Positions 1-7,269 of a DNA stretch of 26,716 nt are shown here, in pieces; the first letter of the stretch is position 1, and every line of letters begins with the position of its first letter. Source of the stretch: CAZMXI01 sp964570205. Its GTDB lineage: Bacteria; Planctomycetota; Phycisphaerae; Tepidisphaerales; Tepidisphaeraceae. Both the position numbers and the translations under genes were made by a program. The stretch is taken from positions 1 to 26,716 of the forward strand of contig CAZMXI010000058.1 in assembly GCA_964570205.1 (NCBI GenBank), written 5' to 3'. The notes under the pieces were generated by a model, which made no database searches, was not told where the DNA came from, and saw only the letters and a program-made list of their open reading frames with translations.

Positions 1-462
1 CTGTATGTCGTCGGTGCTGACGTCGTCGTTGCCTTTGTAGCGGATTTCCCGGACCTGTTCCTGCTCCGTGACGGTGTAGACGACGGCCACACCGTTCTCG
101 GTGATCTCCACACGAGGCTCCACATTGCTGAACTTGCGAAGGGCGTAAATACGCTTGTAGTCATCCTCAACCGTGGCGGGATCGAAGGGGTGATTCTCCT
201 GGGTGCGAATCTGGCGGCGAATCTGGGCCAGGGCGGCCGTGCCCAGCGGCTTGCCCTTTCCCATGACCTTGACCTCGACAACCTGGCGGCCGGTGAGTTC
301 GGCGGGCACGGCGGTCCCCGGCCGGGAGGCGGGAGTGGTTTCGGCGGCCAGCGTCGGCGCAGCCCAGACAGCCGCCGAGATCAAACCCGCGACCACCGCT
401 CTGACCGCTGCATGAAGGCGTCCGCCAGTCTTGTGCACGCAAGTCCTGTTGTCTGTACCCAT
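1..462 (-). CDS. bamA: BamA/Omp85-family outer membrane assembly protein, N-terminal part (truncated by window edge)
   Basis: Reading leftward from ATG at 462, 154 codons stay open to base 1, so only the N-terminus is present. Residues 1-40 form a long signal peptide (basic start, hydrophobic AAVRAVVAGLISAAVWAAP, likely cut near TLAA/E). From about residue 53 the sequence looks like a POTRA repeat: VVEVKVMG, AQIRRQIRTQ, the F(D)P-type turn before DDYKRIYALRKFSNVEP, then VVYTVTEQ and a second repeat opening with VREIRYKGND. In the Omp85 family such periplasmic POTRA repeats precede a membrane beta-barrel that inserts outer membrane proteins. The barrel lies outside the window, so BamA versus another Omp85 member cannot be settled. 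A GGGAA stretch sits just upstream of the ATG. The gene lies downstream of a strong terminator at 585-620, so it either has its own promoter or is reached by readthrough. Confidence 0.8.
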   Translation of the reverse strand, partial: MGTDNRTCVHKTGGRLHAAVRAVVAGLISAAVWAAPTLAAETTPASRPGTAVPAELTGRQVVEVKVMGKGKPLGTAALAQIRRQIRTQENHPFDPATVEDDYKRIYALRKFSNVEPRVEITENGVAVVYTVTEQEQVREIRYKGNDDVSTDDIQ

Positions 463-584
463 TCCGTTCCCTGCTCAGCCGGCGCAAGTTCAACAGACGG
501 GTAAGTGTAACCGGTTCGGCGTTGCGGGCAAGCCCGGTGAGTCTGGTCGGCGACGGACAGGAATCATAGGAGAATCGGGGCAAC

Positions 585-620
585 AAAAAGAAGGCCCGGA
601 TCCCTCAGGATCCGGGCCTT
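585..620 (-). terminator. Strong intrinsic terminator (leftward)
   Basis: A perfect 13-bp inverted repeat (591-603 with 608-620, arm AAGGCCCGGATCC) has a 4-nt loop. On the minus strand it is followed by CTTTTTGTTG, a good U-tract. On the plus strand no T-run follows, so it acts on leftward transcripts. Confidence 0.85.
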
Positions 621-726
621 GCAGTGTGCTTCTGCTGTTGGACGCGTCAATTGTGGTAAATGCGTCCTGACAAGAGCTGCCGAAGCAGCCGCGTGCACCA
701 GGGGAGTCTCACCCCTGGTAGCTGCT

Positions 727-762
727 TCACAGCAGCCCGCACAAACAGTCAAATTTGGTCAC
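727..762 (-). CDS. Possible 11-codon leader peptide inside the structured RNA
   Basis: On the minus strand GGAGGTGATCC (763-773), fully complementary to the usual 16S rRNA 3' end, stands at ideal spacing before GTG at 762. The frame reads MTKFDCLCGLL and stops at 727-729. The stop codon lies in the arm of the 682-689/721-728 stem, so a ribosome there would open that stem. No family is recognisable at this length. The case rests only on the Shine-Dalgarno match and position. Confidence 0.3.
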   Translation of the reverse strand: MTKFDCLCGLL

Positions 763-1044
763 GGATCACCTCCATTTCAGCGGAGCGCTCGCCGCACCTG
801 GCCGGCGCTCGATACCCTGCCAAGCCGTCACGGGCTATGGTTCGAGGGCGACTGTCGGACGCGGTCGGGGGCAACTCGCGTCGCCACTTGGAACCGGCCT
901 TAGTAGGAACCCTCTACTGCCCGCCGCCGGGCTTTGACCCCCGGGGACGCCTCCCCGGGAACACGACCGCATGCCAGACCCGTATCTGCATGCCGCCGAT
1001 TGCGATGAGAAGCCCGTATCGTGGGTCTTCCCTGCAACGAATTC

Positions 1045-1073
1045 ATCATACACCCGTAACACTTGCCAGACAA
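1045..1073 (-). promoter_or_regulatory. Sigma70-like promoter for the structured RNA
   Basis: On the minus strand TTGTCT (1073-1068) and TATGAT (1050-1045) are separated by exactly 17 bp, one of the best -35/-10 pairs in the window. The predicted start is near 1038. It lies just beyond the stop codon of the pseudopilin gene (1127). Confidence 0.65.
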
Positions 1074-1126
1074 CGAAAATCCGTGAATTTCGAGGCTTTG
1101 ATCGTGGGAGAAGCCCGGTTGGCGGG

Positions 1127-1831
1127 CTAGAACCGAGGGTCGTAATGGCGTGGTTCCAGGGTGAGTTTCCGGTGGATGAACTCGTAGTGGAAATCGGCAA
1201 AGAGGACATTGCCCTGGCCGAAGTTCGGATCAGTCGCCTGTTCCCGTCGTTTGTCATGACGATTTGAGAGGAGATTTCGGCCGTCGCTGGCGTAGTGCTG
1301 CGGCGCCCAGGCTCCGTCATCGATCGTCTCGGCGCTTTCGTCGATGAGAAGGATCTTGGTGGCCGGCTGGCGAATACTGGATTGCTTGATGGGTGTGCGC
1401 GTCCAGGGGCCGGGATGAGGCCAACCGGTCATGTTGTAGTTGATGGAGTAGCTGTAGCGATAGGCACTGGCGCCGTTGATGTGACTGAGGGCGTCATCGG
1501 AGGGGCAGGTGTAAAGCTTGGCATCGAATTTCTTTCCGAGGTACTTCACCAGAGGGCTCTGGTTGATGTCGCGTGCGGGCTGCCAGTAGATCCAGTCTTC
1601 GGGGCGTTCGCCCGCGGCGCAGGCGGGGAACCAGCCTTTGGAATCGGTGGTGTAGAGCTGGAATGCGATGCCAAGCTGCTTGAGGTTGGCAGCACACTTG
1701 ATGCGGTTGGCCTGCTCCTTGGCTTTGGTGAGTGCCGGAAGCAGTATGGCAATGAGCAGAGCGATGATGCCGATGACGACAAGCAGCTCGACGAGGGTAA
1801 ACCCGGTCGACCGCGGATGCCTGGCGGCCAT
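1127..1831 (-). CDS. Type II secretion/type IV pilin-like pseudopilin (prepilin N-terminal methylation domain)
   Basis: This 234-aa protein has a class III signal: a short basic leader, then GFTLVELLVVIGIIALLIAILLPAL, where cleavage precedes Phe (about residue 12) and Glu is at mature position 5. The hydrophobic helix continues into KAKEQANRIKCAANLKQLG, the usual alpha-1 stem of short pseudopilins. The C-terminus has SNRH followed by GNVLFADFHYEF, like the H...FADGH ending of the large DUF1559-type pseudopilin families abundant in Planctomycetota and other PVC bacteria. The glycine of the usual DGH is Phe here. Such proteins are processed by a prepilin peptidase and sit in the inner membrane or a pseudopilus; the specific substrate is unknown. 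The ATG is preceded by GGAAGGAGAT. No secretion machinery genes are nearby. Confidence 0.88.
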   Translation of the reverse strand: MAARHPRSTGFTLVELLVVIGIIALLIAILLPALTKAKEQANRIKCAANLKQLGIAFQLYTTDSKGWFPACAAGERPEDWIYWQPARDINQSPLVKYLGKKFDAKLYTCPSDDALSHINGASAYRYSYSINYNMTGWPHPGPWTRTPIKQSSIRQPATKILLIDESAETIDDGAWAPQHYASDGRNLLSNRHDKRREQATDPNFGQGNVLFADFHYEFIHRKLTLEPRHYDPRF

Positions 1832-1991
1832 GACTCATCTCCTTCCGAAGAGGCCTGGACCCGACCGGCAGGCGGAGCGCCCGCGACGGCCGCAGCCCGA
1901 AATGGGCCATTCGCCGATCAGGGCGAATGTCTGCGTGTACTGTAGCCGCCGCGCCACGCTGTGGCAATCGATTCTGCAAGGCAATGCGAGG

Positions 1992-2915
1992 TCAGAGGCC
2001 GAATGTCTTGCGCACGAATTCGCGGCTGCGGCGGTGGTTCTCGACGGCCGTGCGGGTGATCTGCGTCCTGCCCTCGATAGCCAGTTCGACCGTGAGGCGG
2101 CGTGGAAGCTCAAGTTCGTTCAGAGTTCTGGCGATGGCGGCGTAGTCGATGTCGCCGGTGTCGAGATCCTCCCACCAGACGCCGCCACGGCTCTGGCGCA
2201 GGTGCCAGGTGACGATGCGATTCGAATAGGCTTTGATCGCCTCGACAGGCTGGACGCCACCTTTCCAGACCCAGTGCACGTCATAGCAGAAGCCGACGAC
2301 TTCGGGCGCTGAGTTGCGGAAGACGTAGTGGAACTCGCGTGCGTTGTTCTGCATTTCCGGCAGGTGGTGATGGATGGCGAGTTTCATGCCCAGGTCATTG
2401 AGGCCTTTGCCGAGTTCGGTGAGCGAGGCGACCTGTGTCTTGAGTTCATCGTCGGTCTTTTCGCGGCCGATGGGGTCGGGATTGCACGAGATGATGCTGA
2501 AACCGGCCTTCCGGCAGACCTTGGCGGCGACGAGGATGCGGGCGACGGTGGCGGGCGCGGCGGCGGCTTCGTGAAGGCGGCCACCGGTATAGATGCTGAC
2601 AGGCTGCAATCCCCTGGCGCGAAACTGGTCGGCGAGCCTGGCATTGTTCTCAGGGGCGCCCAGATCCATGAAGCTCTCGAGATAGTCGTAGCCGTTGTCG
2701 GCGAGGGCCGAGATCACGTCGGCGATGTTGAAGGGCTTGTTGTCACGCTGGGCATACTGCGTCCAGCCATAGACGTTGGACCCGACAAGCGGCTTGTCGG
2801 CCGGCGCGTCTGCGGAAAACAGCGACGGCGCGGCGGCGGCCGAGATGATCGCCGACGCGGCACCGGCCAGAAACGTGCGGCGGGATTGGCGAGATGGGGC
2901 AAGCGAAAGTGTCAT
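1992..2915 (-). CDS. Tat-exported sugar phosphate isomerase/epimerase-like TIM-barrel protein
   Basis: The 307-aa product opens with a twin-arginine signal (SRRTFLAGAASAIISAAAA, residues about 11-29), so the folded protein is probably exported. The rest fits the AP-endonuclease-family-2/xylose-isomerase-like TIM barrel: YDYLESFMDLGA early, then LAIHHHLPEM, GFCYDVHWVWKGGV and TWHLRQSRGGVWWEDLDTGDIDY, and LTVELAIEG near the end, which supply the His, Asp and Glu residues typical of metal binding in this fold. Exported members are very common in Planctomycetota and related polysaccharide degraders, but substrate and reaction cannot be read from sequence. The ATG has GGAGAA six bases upstream. 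It lies 160 bp upstream of the pseudopilin gene and may be co-transcribed with it. Confidence 0.85.
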   Translation of the reverse strand: MTLSLAPSRQSRRTFLAGAASAIISAAAAPSLFSADAPADKPLVGSNVYGWTQYAQRDNKPFNIADVISALADNGYDYLESFMDLGAPENNARLADQFRARGLQPVSIYTGGRLHEAAAAPATVARILVAAKVCRKAGFSIISCNPDPIGREKTDDELKTQVASLTELGKGLNDLGMKLAIHHHLPEMQNNAREFHYVFRNSAPEVVGFCYDVHWVWKGGVQPVEAIKAYSNRIVTWHLRQSRGGVWWEDLDTGDIDYAAIARTLNELELPRRLTVELAIEGRTQITRTAVENHRRSREFVRKTFGL

Positions 2916-3199
2916 GATGGATTCTCCTGATAGGAATACCTCGATCGACGCGTTGTGTTTGCGGGAAGAAGGACGACATCATCGCAGGGGTTGCCGGACC
3001 GCGATTCGGCCGGCGGATGTCAACGGCAATGGACCAAGGCACATCGTCACCGGCAGGGAAGAGAGCGGGGTGATTCGCATTGGCAGCAATCCCGGATCGC
3101 AGAATGCTTGCAGGAAATGGCCAGCTTTCGCCTGCGAAATGTGAGAGTGGGTGCAGCTCTCGCGCCGGAGAGCAGCGCATGGCCATCATGGAACGCGAG

Positions 3200-4702
3200 T
3201 TAGAATCGGCGATCGAGCAGGCGATACTGGATCGCTTCGGCGAGGTGCTGTTCCTGGATGGCCGGGCTCTCCTCCAAGTCGGCGATGGTGCGGGCGACGC
3301 GGCGGACTTTGTCGTAAGCGCGGGCGCTAAGGCCCAACTCGTTCATAGCCTGTTTCATCAGCAGCAGGCTCGGCTCGGACAGTTCGCAGAAGGCCTTGAG
3401 CTGCTTGCTGTTCATGCTGGCGTTGGTGGTCTGGTCGGCGAAACGGCGATGTTGGACATCGCGAGCCTTGAGAACCTGGGCGCGCATGGCGGCGGAATCG
3501 GTGCCGGGGCGGCGGCCGGTCAGCTCGGCGTAGGGGACGGTCGGGACCTCGACGTGGATGTCGATGCGGTCGAGCAAGGGCCCGGAAAGCCGGGCGAGGT
3601 ACTTGTCGCGGGCCTTGGGGTCGCTGGAGGCATAGCCACTGGGGGTGGGATTCATGGCCGCCACGAGCATGAAGCGGGCTGGCAACCGGATGGACCCGTG
3701 CACCCGCGTAATGGTCACCTCCCCGTTTTCGAGCGGCTGGCGGAGCATTTCGAGGACGTAGCGGGTGAACTCGGGCAGCTCATCGAGGAAGAGCACGCCA
3801 TGATGGGCGAGGGAAACCTCACCGGGCTTGGGAATGGTGCCGCCGCCGATAAGGGACTGGGCGGTGGCCGAGTGGTGGGGCGCGCGCACGGGGCGTTCAT
3901 CCATCAGGGCGACGCCCTCGGGCAGCAGGCCCAGCGCGGAATAAATACGTGTCGTCTCCAGCGACTCGGACCGCGACAGCGGCGGCAGGATGTGGGGAAT
4001 GCGCTGGGCGAGCATGGTCTTGCCGGTGCCGGGCGGGCCAATCATGAGGATATTGTGAGCGCCGGCCGCGGCGATGGTCAGGGCGCGTTTGACGGCTTCC
4101 TGGCCGCGAACATCGGCGAAGTCCAGCGCGGGATTCAACTGCGATGCCTGGTAGACCTGGCCATCCAGCTCGTAGGGCTCGAGCGGAAGCTGTTCGTTGA
4201 GGAAGGCGACGGCCTGCGACAGATCGGCGACCGGATAGACCTCAACGCCCTCGACGACGGCCGCCTCGCGGGCGTTGTCCTGGGGGATGATCACGCCTTT
4301 GAAGCCCTTCTCACGCGCCAGCAGGGCGAGGGACAGGGCGCCCTTGATCTTGCGGATCCGACCATCCAGCGCCAGCTCGCCGCCCATGAGGAATTCCTTG
4401 TGGCGGTCGGTCTGGATGCAGTTGGTGCCGCGGAGGATGCCGATGGCCATCGGCAGGTCGAGGCTGGGGCCTTCCTTCTTGACATCGGCCGGGGCGAGGT
4501 TCACCAGGAGCTTGTGGGCGGAGAAGGGATAGCCGCAATTGACGATGGCGCGGTGGACGCGTTCGATGGATTCCTTGACGGCGGCCTGTGCGAGGCCGAC
4601 GACCATGGTCTTCTCAAGCCCCTGCTTGGCGACATCCACCTCCACCTCGCAGAGGATGGGGTCGATGCCGATGAGGACGAAGCTGTGGATTTTGGCCAGC
4701 AC
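3200..4702 (-). CDS. comM: ComM/YifB-family Mg-chelatase-like AAA+ ATPase
   Basis: The 500-aa protein has the normal length and order of the family. An N-terminal Lon-protease-like domain (residues 1-170, starting LAKIHSFVLIGID) precedes an AAA+ core with Walker A GPPGTGKT (222-229) and Walker B VLFLDE (303-308). The C-terminal Mg-chelatase-like domain includes ARAYDKVRRVARTIADLE. ComM in naturally transformable bacteria is a hexameric helicase that promotes branch migration during chromosomal integration; elsewhere the family is widespread and less understood. The start is GTG at 4702: it gives the conserved N-terminus and has GGGAAGA nine bases upstream. An in-frame ATG at 4807 would add 35 unconserved residues. 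No other competence gene is in the window. Confidence 0.93.
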   Translation of the reverse strand: MLAKIHSFVLIGIDPILCEVEVDVAKQGLEKTMVVGLAQAAVKESIERVHRAIVNCGYPFSAHKLLVNLAPADVKKEGPSLDLPMAIGILRGTNCIQTDRHKEFLMGGELALDGRIRKIKGALSLALLAREKGFKGVIIPQDNAREAAVVEGVEVYPVADLSQAVAFLNEQLPLEPYELDGQVYQASQLNPALDFADVRGQEAVKRALTIAAAGAHNILMIGPPGTGKTMLAQRIPHILPPLSRSESLETTRIYSALGLLPEGVALMDERPVRAPHHSATAQSLIGGGTIPKPGEVSLAHHGVLFLDELPEFTRYVLEMLRQPLENGEVTITRVHGSIRLPARFMLVAAMNPTPSGYASSDPKARDKYLARLSGPLLDRIDIHVEVPTVPYAELTGRRPGTDSAAMRAQVLKARDVQHRRFADQTTNASMNSKQLKAFCELSEPSLLLMKQAMNELGLSARAYDKVRRVARTIADLEESPAIQEQHLAEAIQYRLLDRRF

Positions 4703-4737
4703 CCTGATTCTTCCCTTAAAGCGAATTGCCGGACGGC

Positions 4738-4804
4738 ATTGTATCGCGATGGCGTGGCTATGCCAGTCGGCGAGGCGAGTTCGCTGGGGCTGGACGGCAT
4801 TGTA
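4738..4804 (-). promoter_or_regulatory. Probable promoter region of comM with a 13-bp direct repeat
   Basis: On the minus strand TACAATGCCGTCC occurs twice (4804-4792 and 4743-4731). The proximal copy has TACAAT as -10 with CTGGCA (4766-4761) 17 bp upstream, predicting a start near 4731 and a leader of about 29 nt. The distal copy lies against the hairpin at 4808-4843. Two tandem promoters, or one promoter plus an operator-like copy, are both possible. Confidence 0.4.
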
Positions 4805-4807
4805 CAA

Positions 4808-4843
4808 CCCGGCCCGGGGCGGTTGATACCGCCCCGGGCCGGG
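4808..4843 (-). terminator. Perfect 16-bp GC-rich hairpin, probable terminator of the sigma/PDZ operon
   Basis: The arms 4808-4823 and 4828-4843 (CCCGGCCCGGGGCGGT) pair perfectly around a TGAT loop, 31 bp beyond the stop of the leftward PDZ gene. No U-tract follows on the minus strand (it reads TTGTACAATG). On the plus strand a short TTTT lies 8-12 bases beyond. It may be a U-tract-less terminator or work in both directions. Confidence 0.55.
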
Positions 4844-4873
4844 CTGTCATGTTTTGCAGGAGTGGCCGATGGT

Positions 4874-5857
4874 CTAGAAGGACGACGGTTTCCGAGCGGG
4901 CTGGGGCGCGGCGGGTCTTGTCAGGAGCATCGACATCAGTTTCTCCTTGATCTCCTCGGGCACGGCCTGACGCTGTTCGATTGTGTCCACCGGGCCGTCG
5001 AAGATCACGTTGCCCTTGCTGTCCTTGGCCACCAGCCGAGATTCTCCATCCGTGAACGTCAGCATCAGTTCGTGCTCCGCATCTTTCAGACCGAGTGCCG
5101 TGGCGTGCTTCTGCAAGGTCATGGCGTCGCCGTGGGGGTTCAGCCGGATGATTCGGTTCTTCGGGTCCCATATGCCGCCCGGGAACACCATGGCATCACG
5201 TGGGAAAGCGTCAGGATCCAGCAGCAACCGTGGCTGGAGGTCCGGCCAGCCGGCTGCCAGCGGAGGCAGATCCTTCTCGACCAGCTTCGCGGTGAGCCGC
5301 GTCTGTTCGCCACCGCGAATGACGGTCAGTTGGATGGAGTCGCCCGGCTTGTGCGTACGGACGAGCACAGATAGCTGTTCGGGATTGACCAGGATCTGAT
5401 CATTCAACTTGTGGAGCACATCGTGTTCCTTCAGGCCTGCTTCGGCCGCCGGGCTGGAAGGCATCACCTGGTTGACGACCAATCCCACGCCGCGAGGCAA
5501 TTGGGCCTGGGCAACCAGCGTCTCGGAAGGCTTGTTGACGCCCACGCCGAGCCATGCGCCCTTTTCCGTTCTGACCTCCCGCATCCTCGCCAGGGCATCA
5601 TCCAGATGCCGAAGCTGCTTGTCGGCGCCGAGTTGTTCGGCAAGCCGCCGTGCCTCGGCCATGGATTGCTGAGCTTCTTCCATCGCCTGTCGCAACTCCG
5701 CCTGCGCCTTGGCCAAGTGGTCGCGGACCTCCTGGTGCAGCGCCTGCGTCTGTTGCCGGGCATGGTCTGGGGCCCCGTCGCGGGCCTGTTCGTCGGCCGC
5801 CAGTGCCGCGGGCGCTGTCAGTGCCCATGCAATCGTCATGATCTGCCATGTTCGCAT
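4874..5857 (-). CDS. Secreted PDZ-domain protein with coiled coil
   Basis: The 327-aa product has an N-terminal signal peptide (MRTWQIMTIAWALTAPAALAAD), a charged Gln/Ala/Glu-rich stretch at about residues 35-95 that should form a coiled coil, and one PDZ domain at about 100-190: GAWLGVGV, then GVGLVVNQVMPSSPAAEAGLKEHDVLHKLNDQ and the end LTVIRGGE. No protease catalytic motif is visible, so this is not a DegP-type enzyme but a periplasmic PDZ adaptor or sensor. Start choice: AGGAG directly abuts the ATG at 5863 but is spaced six bases from the ATG at 5857, so 5857 is preferred. It follows the anti-sigma-like gene by about 19 bp and the ECF sigma gene, which suggests envelope sensing tied to that sigma factor, an inference from position. 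Confidence 0.8.
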   Translation of the reverse strand: MRTWQIMTIAWALTAPAALAADEQARDGAPDHARQQTQALHQEVRDHLAKAQAELRQAMEEAQQSMAEARRLAEQLGADKQLRHLDDALARMREVRTEKGAWLGVGVNKPSETLVAQAQLPRGVGLVVNQVMPSSPAAEAGLKEHDVLHKLNDQILVNPEQLSVLVRTHKPGDSIQLTVIRGGEQTRLTAKLVEKDLPPLAAGWPDLQPRLLLDPDAFPRDAMVFPGGIWDPKNRIIRLNPHGDAMTLQKHATALGLKDAEHELMLTFTDGESRLVAKDSKGNVIFDGPVDTIEQRQAVPEEIKEKLMSMLLTRPAAPQPARKPSSF

Positions 5858-5876
5858 GTTCATCTCCTTCGATAGT

Positions 5877-6323
5877 TCAATAGGTCCTGTTTTCGATCAG
5901 AAAGATCTCTTCCCGCGGGATCGTCGCTTCAAACGTGGCTTGTCGCTGCGGGTCATACCACCGAAGTCGCTGCAGCATCTGGCGGCGGTACTCGTGGGCG
6001 GCAAGGTCGTCGATGGCAATGGCTCCGACATCAACCGTCTGCAAGTCAACCTGCCATTGCACGACCGGCTGATCCGAGGCGACCGGCGTGTTCCCGGAGA
6101 CCGATGGCGGGGGAGGCGCATCGCCGCGTCCCGCCAGAACGGCGATCACCACGCAAGCGGCGATGCCCGCAACGGCCGCCGTCGCCCACGCGGCAGCACT
6201 CCGGCGTCGGGCGTGAGCTCTGTCGGCCAGCCAGCCCTCGGCAAGGCCGGTGCGCCCCTCCAGTTGGCGAGACAGGTGCCCGGAAAGCAGGCACTCAAGC
6301 TGTCGATCATCGACCTCGTTCAT
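5877..6323 (-). CDS. Single-pass membrane protein in the anti-sigma factor position
   Basis: This 148-aa protein has a short, charged, presumably cytoplasmic N-terminus (about 42 residues), one transmembrane segment (about 43-66, AAAWATAAVAGIAACVVIAVLAG) and a roughly 80-residue outer domain ending QATFEATIPREEIFLIENRTY. Its ATG overlaps the sigma factor stop codon as ATGA, a sign of translational coupling. Topology and position match membrane anti-sigma factors of the ECF type. The HxxxCxxC zinc motif of ZAS domains is absent and no other domain is recognised, so the role is inferred from context. An in-frame ATG at 6509 would overlap the sigma gene widely and was rejected. Confidence 0.7.
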   Translation of the reverse strand: MNEVDDRQLECLLSGHLSRQLEGRTGLAEGWLADRAHARRRSAAAWATAAVAGIAACVVIAVLAGRGDAPPPPSVSGNTPVASDQPVVQWQVDLQTVDVGAIAIDDLAAHEYRRQMLQRLRWYDPQRQATFEATIPREEIFLIENRTY

Positions 6324-6901
6324 ATGCACCTCGCTATTCCGCCCGGTTGAGCGGCAGGCGCCTCGCCCGCGAGAGCCGGCGCGAGCAACTGCCTCAATTG
6401 CGACCTCGCTCGAGACAGCCGCATATCCACTGCGGCGGGGGTCAGATCCAGCAGATTGCCGATTTGCTCGCTGCTGAGCCCGTCGTAGTACCTCAGCGTC
6501 ACTGCGCATCGCGATATCTCGTCCAGGGACCCCAGTGCCGCCGCGATGTGCTGGTCCATTTCACGGCCCAGCGCCTGCCTGGCCGGATTGCCGTCGGGGT
6601 GTGCGATATCCTGGGGGATTTCGATGGAGGTTCTGTGCCGCCGCCGCCAGTCGATTGCCAGGTTTCGCGCGATCCCGATGAGCCAGGGCCCGAAACCCTC
6701 CGGTTGGCGCAGATGCTTGAGTCCCTGCCAAGCGCGGACAAACGCCTCCTGCGCCAGGTCGGCAGCCGTATCACCTTGCCCGCATCGGGCGTATGCAACT
6801 GCAAGCACGGTCCGCTCATAGCGGCGAACGAGTTCGGCAAACGCCGATTCCTCGCCCTGTTGAGCCATCCGCACCAGTTCGTCAGCCGATCTTCGCATCA
6901 T
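6320..6901 (-). CDS. RNA polymerase ECF-type sigma factor
   Basis: The 193-aa protein has both ECF domains. Sigma region 2 spans about residues 12-85 with AFAELVRRYERTVLAVAYARCG, DLAQEAFVRAWQGL and FGPWLIGIARNLAIDWRRR. Region 4 spans about 118-175 with LGSLDEISRCAVTLRYYDGLSSEQIGNLLDLTPAAVDMRLSRAR, a helix-turn-helix for -35 recognition. It directs core RNA polymerase to its own promoter set, probably including its operon. The start is one of two adjacent ATGs (6901, 6898). No Shine-Dalgarno precedes them, but TATACA lies 5-8 bases upstream, so the mRNA may be leaderless. It is the first gene of a three-gene operon with the membrane protein (ATGA overlap) and the PDZ protein. Confidence 0.92.
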   Translation of the reverse strand: MMRRSADELVRMAQQGEESAFAELVRRYERTVLAVAYARCGQGDTAADLAQEAFVRAWQGLKHLRQPEGFGPWLIGIARNLAIDWRRRHRTSIEIPQDIAHPDGNPARQALGREMDQHIAAALGSLDEISRCAVTLRYYDGLSSEQIGNLLDLTPAAVDMRLSRARSQLRQLLAPALAGEAPAAQPGGIARCI

Positions 6902-6906
6902 CCCAG

Positions 6907-6936
6907 TGTATAGACGTTGGATTTGCCCAAACCTAA
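6907..6936 (-). promoter_or_regulatory. Possible promoter of the ECF sigma operon, giving a near-leaderless mRNA
   Basis: On the minus strand TATACA (6912-6907) ends five bases before ATG 6901. A weak -35 candidate TTAGGT (6936-6931) lies 18 bp upstream. An ECF-type autoregulated promoter cannot be told from a sigma70 one here. Confidence 0.3.
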
Positions 6937-7190
6937 CAGACCGGGCCAATCGACGAAACCGAGAATGAAGTGGCGGTAACGGCAAAGGCGGGCGGCATAC
7001 CCTGTTTAGGCTACTTGCAGATCGCAGAAAATGGTTCAGGATACGTTAGCCTTTCGAGGGCCTGTGAGTGGTGTTTCTCCGCGCCGTCAGTCGCCGGGGG
7101 GACGACTGGCGGCGCTGCTTGCGCTGACTTGCTGTGGTTGCTCAGTTCGACTTCTGGCGGGGATTTCGCGACTTTTTGCAGTCCGGGACA

Positions 7191-7199
7191 TGATATGAT
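7191..7199 (+). promoter_or_regulatory. Extended -10 promoter for the TlpA-like gene
   Basis: TGATATGAT matches the extended -10 consensus (TGn followed by TATGAT). No good -35 is present, as expected for this class. The start would be near 7206, leaving a 5' leader of about 64 nt before ATG 7270. Confidence 0.45.
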
Positions 7200-7269
7200 G
7201 AGGGAATTCCCCAGCAGCCCCTCAAGATGGGCGGAGGGGAAGCTATCTGCCTTGCTCGATGGAGATCTC

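Larger units (their letters stand above)
584..1038 (-). ncRNA. Candidate structured RNA of about 455 nt, family not recognised
   Basis: The segment lies between a sigma70-like promoter (1045-1073) and an intrinsic terminator (585-620), and no conserved protein is encoded in it. It is rich in perfect hairpins: 969-993 (GCATGC arms), 940-959 (8 bp, 4-nt loop), 902-918, 870-885 (6 bp closed by a GNRA-type GCGA loop on the minus strand), 783-810, 697-719 (8 bp) inside an outer 8-bp stem 682-689/721-728, and a UUCG-capped hairpin 676-689 that competes with the outer stem. Signatures of RNase P RNA, tmRNA and SRP RNA were looked for and not found. It could be a free-standing RNA or a long, attenuated leader of the bamA-like gene starting at 462. 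Ends are inferred from the promoter and terminator. Confidence 0.5.

Noticed and set aside
564..752. 62-codon minus-strand frame across the terminator
   Set aside because: It translates through hairpins and the terminator, has no ribosome site and resembles no protein.
763..773. GGATCACCTCC read as a 16S rRNA 3' end
   Set aside because: No other 16S sequence flanks it; on the minus strand it is a Shine-Dalgarno before a GTG.
835..850. tRNA T-arm (GGTTCGA)
   Set aside because: No acceptor, D or anticodon stems can be drawn around it.
838..1000. Cobalamin riboswitch on the plus strand (GCCACTTGG, GCCAGA...CTGC resemblance)
   Set aside because: The core B12 box spacing and other conserved segments are missing, and no plus-strand gene follows for about 6 kb.
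3080..5374. Plus-strand open frame of 764 codons
   Set aside because: It is antisense to comM and the PDZ gene, both of which have clear motifs and ribosome sites; Gly/Asp/Val-rich shadow composition.
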